A DNA stretch of 21,353 nucleotides from Candidatus Methanophagales archaeon ANME-1-THS. Lineage in GTDB: Archaea > Halobacteriota > Syntropharchaeia > Alkanophagales > Methanospirareceae. The stretch is taken from assembly GCA_004212135.1 (NCBI GenBank), contig RXIE01000176.1, positions 1 to 21,353 of the forward strand. Direction: 5' to 3'. A model generated the notes under the pieces. The model was not told where the DNA came from. It saw only the letters and a program-made list of their open reading frames with translations, and made no database searches. Positions within the stretch are counted from its first letter, which is position 1. Every line of letters starts with the position of its first letter. Positions 16,376 to 21,353 of the stretch are shown here, one piece after another. Made by a program: the position numbers and the translations under genes.

Positions 16376-18443
16376 GTTTTGCAACCTCCTTGTATTTTTC
16401 CCATAAAGTCCGGATCTCCGAAAGCAAATGCGCTTTTGTCCTCTTACGCTTAACCCACATCGCTTCCTTCCACCGTTTCACAGCCCGGACATCCAGTAGT
16501 GCATGATTCGGATCCGGAGCAATTTCTGTAGGCTCGGATTGTCCACAGAAATGAACAACCCAGCGATCTTTTCCAGACTTAACGACCCCCCAAACGGGCT
16601 TCCAGTCCTCTGGCAAGACTTCCGTTGGCCAGTCTACTATTTCTCCCGGTCTGGAGCCTAGAAAAATGATTCTATGTGACAAATATGTTGGGAGCGCGTG
16701 TGGAAAAACACCAAATGCTGAAGGATCCACGCCGGAAACCACCGCCCCCCTGGCAAATGGCACAGAAACGCCAGCTATCCTGCCTATACTGTCACGCTTT
16801 GGTGCATCTTCAAATGAAAGTGATAGTTCCGGCTCTACCAGTTTTATCACTCGCTTCTGTAAAGGATATGGCTCATTACGTTTTAGGGCCTCGATGACCA
16901 ATGGACGGTCGATCGTTGCATCTAGGGGTAAGCTCCATCTAGGTAAAGATACATTCTCTCGCTTGAGCTCACGTCCGTTGAGAGTAACTATCTCGCTGCC
17001 ATCACCACCCTCTATGACAATAATCGGGGGTGCAAACTTGAAATAAGTATTACCCCGTCCTGTCTTTATTCCTCCCTCTAGATGGAGATAAAACCGCGTG
17101 GAAAGTGTGAGCACACCAACATCCTCGCAGGATTCACGTGCATTTCTCCCTTCAAACAGCGACCAGCCAGAAGGGAGGTCGTGAGATGAAATTTCTCTGA
17201 ATTTTTCGCAACAGCCATTCCCCCATCGATGCACATCGTCAGCCTTGCTTCTATGGCACGCAATAATAAACTCGCAATTTCGTTCAAGATGTTGCGATTC
17301 AATCCAACCGTGTAGCCTTTCTCTGTCCCCTTGAAGGAAAAGCCTTACGGGAGCACCTTTGAGGCTTGCCCGCCATTTATTTTTTTTATCTTCAAACGTT
17401 ACACCATAGGACCAGTCTATCGTTGTAGCGTTAAAAGGCTGATTAGGCTGCATATTGATATTCATGAGTTTTGTTGACCAGTTAGGTGGAAAAGTTTCTT
17501 GGCATGATAATATTTGTCCACCGTACTCAAAATTGAGACCGTTATCCGGGAAAGGACGGTTTGCCTTTATCCGCAAAGTTGCGGTAATTCTCCCGGAAAC
17601 TCTATCAAGTTCTTCAAGACAAATGCGCAGTCCCGTTCGAGGAATTTTCGACTGAGTAGGGGTAGGTTTGCTTTCCGGAGGCAGTTCAATATCCGGCACA
17701 CTACCATCCCACTCAGCAAGTTCGTCAAGCACGAACTCAACGAGTGCATTCGTCATATCAATATTATCATCTTGTGCAGGCTCCAAGAGCCGTAACGTGC
17801 GCTTTTCTAACTTGTTTTTCCCATAGTTCAACAGTATCCATCTAGAAAAGTGGAGCACAGAGGAGTTGGTCGGGTCGAGTTCTGCTTCATCGAATATCAG
17901 TGGTAAGTATTCCCGCTCTTTGTCAGAAAGAAGAGTTTGTGATAGTGGACGTCCAACGTGAGCGTAACCACCGCGAATACGTGCAATGAAGCGCCCCAAA
18001 TCTTCATTTTTGTCCTCTGTGCTCCACTTTTCTAGATCTTCCCACAGTCTCCCCATTTTGTAGAAGTCGGGCGGAGCACCTTCTTCGCCAGCTTCGCCCA
18101 ATAAAGTCCAAAATCGAGGATAGTAGGCCCAGGGAACAAAATCCCCCTCTACAGTTGCAGCTAAGGTAAAAAAAGCCAAATAAGCGATATAGGGAGGGTA
18201 TTCCAGGTCTCTCTTTTGCTTCCAGTCAACGTATAACCGCCAAGCCTTACTACACACCTCATGCTCTCTTATCCAAGAGGGACCTTCTTTAATGCAGCGG
18301 AGGAAATCGCCGACACCAGCACCTGCTTCCGAACCTAACTGTTCTATAATCTCTTTGTTGACATATAGCAGTACCTCCCGTCCTGCCATTTCCTCGTTAA
18401 AAAACCTACGGGCTATTAGATCGTTCCATTCTAAATAGTTCAT
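16365..18443 (-). CDS. Large defence-operon protein of unknown function (DruF-like by position)
   Basis: This is the first gene of the five-gene operon, 692 residues, with no recognised enzyme motif. The N-terminal 225 residues are mainly helical and contain conserved-looking blocks (YPPYIAYLAFFTLAA, FVPWAYYPRFWTLLGE, LWEDLEKWS, GGYAHVGRPLSQTLLSDKERE, LEKRTLRLLE). After a Pro/Ser-rich linker (LPPESKPTPTQSK, near 255-270) the rest is mostly beta, with strands such as LRICLEELD, RITATLRIKA, FYLHLEGGI and PIIVIEGGDGSEIVTLNGREL, suggesting stacked immunoglobulin-like or jelly-roll domains. The C-terminus is basic (WVKRKRTKAHLLSEIRTLWEKYKEVAK). The ATG at 18443 has only a weak AAGG upstream. The gene contains a perfect 25-bp inverted repeat (codons 136-144 and about 193-202), listed separately. 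A part in DNA recognition or scaffolding for the helicase is a guess from operon context. Confidence 0.78.
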   Translation of the reverse strand: MNYLEWNDLIARRFFNEEMAGREVLLYVNKEIIEQLGSEAGAGVGDFLRCIKEGPSWIREHEVCSKAWRLYVDWKQKRDLEYPPYIAYLAFFTLAATVEGDFVPWAYYPRFWTLLGEAGEEGAPPDFYKMGRLWEDLEKWSTEDKNEDLGRFIARIRGGYAHVGRPLSQTLLSDKEREYLPLIFDEAELDPTNSSVLHFSRWILLNYGKNKLEKRTLRLLEPAQDDNIDMTNALVEFVLDELAEWDGSVPDIELPPESKPTPTQSKIPRTGLRICLEELDRVSGRITATLRIKANRPFPDNGLNFEYGGQILSCQETFPPNWSTKLMNINMQPNQPFNATTIDWSYGVTFEDKKNKWRASLKGAPVRLFLQGDRERLHGWIESQHLERNCEFIIACHRSKADDVHRWGNGCCEKFREISSHDLPSGWSLFEGRNARESCEDVGVLTLSTRFYLHLEGGIKTGRGNTYFKFAPPIIVIEGGDGSEIVTLNGRELKRENVSLPRWSLPLDATIDRPLVIEALKRNEPYPLQKRVIKLVEPELSLSFEDAPKRDSIGRIAGVSVPFARGAVVSGVDPSAFGVFPHALPTYLSHRIIFLGSRPGEIVDWPTEVLPEDWKPVWGVVKSGKDRWVVHFCGQSEPTEIAPDPNHALLDVRAVKRWKEAMWVKRKRTKAHLLSEIRTLWEKYKEVAKHAV
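16385..16391 (-). promoter_or_regulatory. Strong ribosome binding site that fixes the start of the 338-residue gene
   Basis: AAGGAGG on the minus strand lies nine bases upstream of the ATG at 16375 and inside the end of the 692-residue gene. It rules out the upstream TTG at 16384 as the main start and shows that Shine-Dalgarno initiation is used inside this operon. Confidence 0.7.
17840..18037. repeat. Perfect 25-bp inverted repeat around 148 bp inside the 692-residue gene
   Basis: The sequence ATCTAGAAAAGTGGAGCACA followed by GAGGA occurs at 17840-17864, and its exact reverse complement at 18013-18037. The match is 25 of 25 bases and ends sharply on both sides. Read on the coding strand, the upstream arm encodes DLEKWSTED (residues 136-144), which looks like a family-conserved block. 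The other arm is read as its complement and encodes SSVLHFSR (about 195-201). Inverting the 148-bp interior would put a TGA in frame after residue 175. No recombinase gene is seen beside it. Confidence 0.9.
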
Positions 18444-18663
18444 TTTAGCCTTTTGGCCGGTAAATTGTCATTTACATATTTTTACGCTCCAGAATTAAAT
18501 AGTTTTCGAATGTTGAAACACTATGTTAAGTTTGCCCTCACTATTTCCTTACCTTCTATACCTTATTTATTGTTTTAGTGTTACTGGCCACCACCTTCAC
18601 GTCACGACATACATCTATTCGCGGTCTTTACTGCAACAAGTTATTTACTCAAAGTACGCAACG
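18444..18663. other. Upstream region of the defence operon
   Basis: About 220 bases without a supported gene. On the minus strand CTATTTAATT (18493-18502) is centred about 54 bases before the ATG at 18443 and could be a TATA box giving a leader of roughly 30 bases. A second AT-rich candidate, AAATATGTAAA (18471-18481), would give a leader of only a few bases. No operator palindrome or RNA gene is evident. A plus-strand reading frame across this region codes no recognisable protein. Confidence 0.35.
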
Positions 18664-18804
18664 CTAACCTTCGATGCGAACCGACTCTTTCTTCTTCAGC
18701 ATGTGCTAGATCACCTGAAAGAGCTTCCTCGCCGCTGCGATCACAACAATCTTCTCGCCTCGCTTCCTCTTTATTTTCTCGTAATGCCTCGTTATCTTGG
18801 TAAG
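18664..18804 (-). pseudogene. Decayed C-terminal end of an IS110-like transposase
   Basis: Reading the minus strand from 18804 gives LTKITRHYEKIKRKRGEKIV, then VIAAARKLFQVI, an in-frame TAG, then HMLKKKESVRIEG and a second TAG at 18664. The pattern of a basic RKRG turn, then an alanine-rich helix with ARKL, then (Y)HML is what the last 40 or so residues of IS110/IS116-type transposases look like; the Y expected before HML is replaced by the stop codon. Nothing upstream of it remains, because the UbiA gene ends about 11 bp away. It is therefore a relic, placed exactly between housekeeping and defence sequence. The family assignment is from pattern memory; another transposase family with a similar tail is possible. 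Confidence 0.55.
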
Positions 18805-18815
18805 GTCTCTTATAT

Positions 18816-19826
18816 TTAAAACGGAGAAACTGCGGTAACGATTATCTTCAGCAGAAAGATCGCGATGAGCGCTACCGGAATCAGTATCATGCCCGTGAAC
18901 GCATTTTTAGTGATCCCGCGGATTTGTTCCTTAGTTTCAGAGCCGCCCATTTTGATTAAACTTTTTCTAAACGTTTGTATAAGCAGCACACTCCTCGCCG
19001 TGAAGAAGATCGGGATGGCTAACAGCACGAAAAAGGGATAGGGGACGCCGAGATCAAGGAACAGGGTGGGTATGAATGCCAGCCACGCGCATATAGTCAA
19101 CGGCGCATAGAGGCTGGCAGTCACGCGCTTGCCCATGCGAACGGCAAGATTCCTGCGGTTTATCAGTTGGTCACACTCGAAATCCGGGATATTGCGCGTT
19201 AACTTCAGCTTGAAGACATCGATCACCCAGGGAAGTGCGACAATCGTGGGCAGCCAGCTCACCTGACGCGCCTGTAAATAATAACCGCTGAAGACCGTCA
19301 GCCAGCCCACCCCGGTAGTGAGCGCAACCTCGCCCAGTCCGTGGTACGAGAGCCGCATTCCCCGCGAGTAGGAGTACGCGATGAAGATGCCGATGAGCCC
19401 GAGCGGCAGGGTCAGAACGCCCGTCTTGAAGTAAAACTGTAGGAGCACGCCGAGGGGTAACGCGGCCAGCACGCAGAGGTACGCGCCGATATCCGCCTGC
19501 CTCACTGATATGCGCCCCTTTACAAATGCGTTAAAGCGTCCGCTGACCGCTGTGGAATGGAGCGCACTCGTGCCCTCCACACGAAGATCAATCCCTTTAC
19601 GTCTTAAATCCGCATAGATACTGCTCGCATTGAGCACGAAACAGAACGACGAGAGCAAGAAGACCGCGAGCAATGAGATGAGGAATACCAGGCCGTTAAA
19701 CGGAGACCCGTCAATCCACGCTACGACGGATCCCAGGAGAAAGGGGAATACCGTGGTGGTGAACTTGGGCAAGCCCGAAAGCTCAATCCAACCGGATAGG
19801 ATATCGCTCGCATGGTTCCAGTGCAT
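18816..19826 (-). CDS. UbiA-family prenyltransferase, substrate unknown
   Basis: UbiA enzymes are membrane proteins that join a polyprenyl chain to an aromatic ring or, in archaea, to glycerol phosphate ethers, chlorins or haem. The 336-residue product has about eight or nine hydrophobic segments and both Asp-rich regions. The first is LNASSIYADLRRKGID (N66, D73, D80), a slightly loose version of N-D-x3-D. The second is DFECDQLINRRNLAVRMGKR (D215, D219), a clear match to the DxxxD...VRLG pattern. YSYSRGMRLSYHGLGE (about 151-166) is the usual YS-PP...GE segment, here lacking the prolines. The ATG at 19826 has GGTGGGG upstream. It follows the dihydropteroate-synthase-like gene by 90 bp in the same direction. 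Digeranylgeranylglyceryl phosphate synthase and quinone-type transferases are both possible. Confidence 0.82.
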   Translation of the reverse strand: MHWNHASDILSGWIELSGLPKFTTTVFPFLLGSVVAWIDGSPFNGLVFLISLLAVFLLSSFCFVLNASSIYADLRRKGIDLRVEGTSALHSTAVSGRFNAFVKGRISVRQADIGAYLCVLAALPLGVLLQFYFKTGVLTLPLGLIGIFIAYSYSRGMRLSYHGLGEVALTTGVGWLTVFSGYYLQARQVSWLPTIVALPWVIDVFKLKLTRNIPDFECDQLINRRNLAVRMGKRVTASLYAPLTICAWLAFIPTLFLDLGVPYPFFVLLAIPIFFTARSVLLIQTFRKSLIKMGGSETKEQIRGITKNAFTGMILIPVALIAIFLLKIIVTAVSPF

Positions 19827-19916
19827 CGTTCATGTCCCCACCATTTTCTTAAAGCATCAACTGCTTTTATTGTTTTGTACACCTGCGCACTGCCCATCGT
19901 AGGTTCAGCACGAGTC

Positions 19917-21143
19917 TCAGAAGATCGGCTCATCCTGCTCGTAACTCCGATTCAACTGGAGTGCGAGCTCAGCTTTGGTCAGTTCCCTGCTCAGATACGA
20001 TACGTGTTCGAGCAACGAGACCAGGTTCAACCGCAGGATGGTATCTATAATCTCCTGGGCATTCTCGCCAATGATTCGTTTCCCGGTCGGCGAATGGAGC
20101 GCATAGATCTTCCTCGTACGCGTGCCCGTCCCCTCGAGCTCACAAAGCGCGATCCTGAAGCAGCCCTTCGGATCGAGTTCCCACGTCTCATTCTTCTTCG
20201 CATTGATCAGCCCATCATCCTGAATTGCCATGACTGGCTTCCTTCTCTTCTCCTTCAAGATCAGGAGATCGAAGCCGAGGTCTTTCGGCGCACTTTGACG
20301 TGCCCTCGCCAGCATCATCATCTCCGAGGCTACCCGCAGCTCTCTTACACTGCCCTGCGCTTTATCGCTGTATTCAGGGGTAAAAAGAATGTCCGCGTTG
20401 AGTTCAGAGGCAATTCCGGCTAAGGTCGCATTTATGCCAACTGAATCCGCATCCATGAGCTCGACGACGTTGCCAACGCCGAAGAAAAGCGGTGTGCGTG
20501 GATCCTGCAACCTGAACCGATAATAGTGGTACAGGGACTCGGCAATGCCATATCCCAGGGGATTCAGGACAGGGTCCGCGATTAGCCGCTTTATACCCCG
20601 CTCTGCAGCCATTTTCAGGTTCGCAACCAGACTCTCGTTCTTTTTCGGGGCTCCGCTGTCCGGAATGACTACCACGGCGAGATCATGTGCTCCGACCTCC
20701 GCACCCACCGTTGCAAGATTCTCGCTATTCAAGCTGAGCACCAGGTCAACACCGTTCTCGACGCCTGCACGGATCAGTTCAGCATCTAACGTATCGATGG
20801 AGAGCGGAACATCCGGTGCGAACGACCGCGCTGTCTCCACGGTTCTTCGCACTTCTTCAGGCGTTGCACCGATATGGACACCGATATCCAGGATGTCCGC
20901 GCCGCTTCTCAGGAAGTGGTCGATGGTTCGTTCTATCTCCTTCGCGTTCATCCGCGTCGCATCCACGAGCTCCGCGCAGACCTTCATTCGTGCTCCACCG
21001 CCGATTTTCACGCCTTTTAAGGAGAAAATCTCTTGTACGCTGCTTTCTAGCTCGTATAGCTGGTGCTTCGCCCTCTCCTTTCGGTTCTCCGCCAGGAAGA
21101 CCTCAGCCGGTGTATGTGGCGAGAACTCGAGCTCCTCTGCCAC
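19917..21143 (-). CDS. Dihydropteroate synthase-like protein of methanogen relatives (TIGR00284 type), 5' end uncertain
   Basis: The protein has a TIM-barrel pterin-binding domain like dihydropteroate synthase: KVCAELVDATRMNAKEIER, GADILDIGVHIGATPEEV, PLSIDTLDAELIRAGVENG, LVLSLNSEN, RLIADPVLNPLGYGIAES and FFGVGNVVELMDADSVGINA. The C-terminal 130 residues (AIQDDGLINAKKNETWELDP, FRIALCELEG, YALHSPTGKRIIGENAQE) match the extra domain of this archaeal subfamily (DUF4346-like). A role in tetrahydromethanopterin-type cofactor metabolism has been suggested for the family; its reaction is unproven. The GTG at 21143 is the first usable start codon in the frame. Family-like sequence continues upstream of it without a start, and the usual N-terminal domain of roughly 70-100 residues is missing, so the gene may be broken or mis-assembled there. 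UbiA follows downstream on the same strand. Confidence 0.8.
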   Translation of the reverse strand: MAEELEFSPHTPAEVFLAENRKERAKHQLYELESSVQEIFSLKGVKIGGGARMKVCAELVDATRMNAKEIERTIDHFLRSGADILDIGVHIGATPEEVRRTVETARSFAPDVPLSIDTLDAELIRAGVENGVDLVLSLNSENLATVGAEVGAHDLAVVVIPDSGAPKKNESLVANLKMAAERGIKRLIADPVLNPLGYGIAESLYHYYRFRLQDPRTPLFFGVGNVVELMDADSVGINATLAGIASELNADILFTPEYSDKAQGSVRELRVASEMMMLARARQSAPKDLGFDLLILKEKRRKPVMAIQDDGLINAKKNETWELDPKGCFRIALCELEGTGTRTRKIYALHSPTGKRIIGENAQEIIDTILRLNLVSLLEHVSYLSRELTKAELALQLNRSYEQDEPIF

Positions 21144-21353
21144 TCGTAATGCTTCCCCGAGATCATACGCGTGTCGTGGTCCTAACCTGATCGGTATGGC
21201 TAGTTCCTTCTCTAACGTGCTAAAATCCGCTTTACAAAATCCTGATAATTCCGGTCCCCTATCCTCACCTTGAGCCGTTCCGCTCTTCTATTCTCTTCTA
21301 TCATCTCTCAGCGTTCCTCGCTTCCTTCCCTGCCACTTATTCTCCACAAGCCA
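21144..21353 (-). other. 5' extension of the dihydropteroate synthase-like frame and unresolved right edge
   Basis: The frame of the 19917-21143 gene stays open upstream to a TAG at 21288-21290. It encodes LSGFCKADFSTLEKELAIPI then RLGPRHAYDLGEALR, which reads as true family sequence but contains no ATG, GTG or TTG before 21143. In another frame an ATG at 21304 opens a 30-codon reading frame (MIEENRRAERLKVRIGDRNY, continuing QDFVKRILAR) that ends at 21212 and overlaps this extension. A one-base shift near the TTTT at 21226-21229 would join the two. Beyond 21304 too little sequence remains to identify the upstream gene. Confidence 0.45.

Noticed and set aside
7272..18443. DISARM or BREX as the identity of the island
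   Set aside because: DISARM has separate DrmA helicase, DrmB with DUF1998 and a phospholipase D protein; BREX has PglZ, BrxC and PglX. Here helicase and DUF1998 are in one 1926-residue chain and no such partners are seen.
18523..18819. Plus-strand 98-codon frame between the defence operon and UbiA
   Set aside because: Its translation has no recognisable family pattern, it overlaps the end of UbiA, and the opposite strand carries a transposase-like remnant that explains the sequence better.
19721..19933. Minus-strand 70-codon frame spanning the gap before UbiA
   Set aside because: It overlaps the UbiA N-terminus in another frame and the end of the upstream gene, and has no family signature; the UbiA ATG has its own GGTGGGG site.

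Overview
The window looks like one genomic contig from an archaeon, most likely a euryarchaeon of the methanogen or anaerobic alkane/methane-oxidiser type. The evidence is a DRG/Rbg-type GTPase with a TGS domain, an archaetidylserine-synthase-like CDP-alcohol transferase, a UbiA prenyltransferase, the dihydropteroate-synthase-like protein known mainly from methanogen relatives, and TATA-like boxes about 26-30 bases before several starts. The exact lineage cannot be fixed from sequence alone.

Left flank (1-6154), housekeeping. On the minus strand, in order of transcription: a TGS-domain GTPase, dapB (lysine pathway), a YhaM-like OB/HD nuclease, a phosphatidyl/archaetidylserine synthase, and the N-terminal third or so of phosphoenolpyruvate synthase, which runs off the left edge. 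Diverging from the GTPase is a plus-strand NADH-dehydrogenase-like flavoprotein. The serine synthase carries an in-frame palindromic element that folds as a three-way junction.

Middle (about 6155-18660), an accessory defence island that looks more AT-rich than its flanks, most clearly in 6180-7270. Two plus-strand genes come first: a 99-residue protein of unknown function that looks truncated, and a MutY/EndoIII-family glycosylase with the catalytic-site tyrosine typical of archaeal T/G mismatch glycosylases. It ends 5 bp from the end of a five-gene minus-strand operon whose genes all overlap or nearly touch: a 692-residue protein of unknown fold, a 338-residue protein with a possible winged helix, a 1926-residue DEAD/DEAH helicase with DUF1998-type cysteines (DruE-like), a RecB/Cas4-like PD-(D/E)XK nuclease with iron-sulphur cysteines, and a C5-cytosine DNA methyltransferase. 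This best fits a Druantia type II-like anti-phage system. The nuclease and the mismatch glycosylase are not part of the standard Druantia II set as I remember it. My proposed logic: the methyltransferase marks host DNA, helicase and nuclease act on unmarked DNA, and the glycosylase repairs the T/G mismatches that arise when 5-methylcytosine deaminates. The first gene of the operon contains a perfect 25-bp inverted repeat around 148 bp; inverting that segment would truncate the protein, so it may be an ON/OFF switch or the scar of a template switch.

Right flank (18664-21353), back to housekeeping on the minus strand. A decayed transposase C-terminus lies between the defence operon and a UbiA prenyltransferase. 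Upstream of UbiA is the dihydropteroate-synthase-like protein, whose family homology continues past its first usable start codon into sequence with no start, so its 5' end is broken, frameshifted or mis-assembled.
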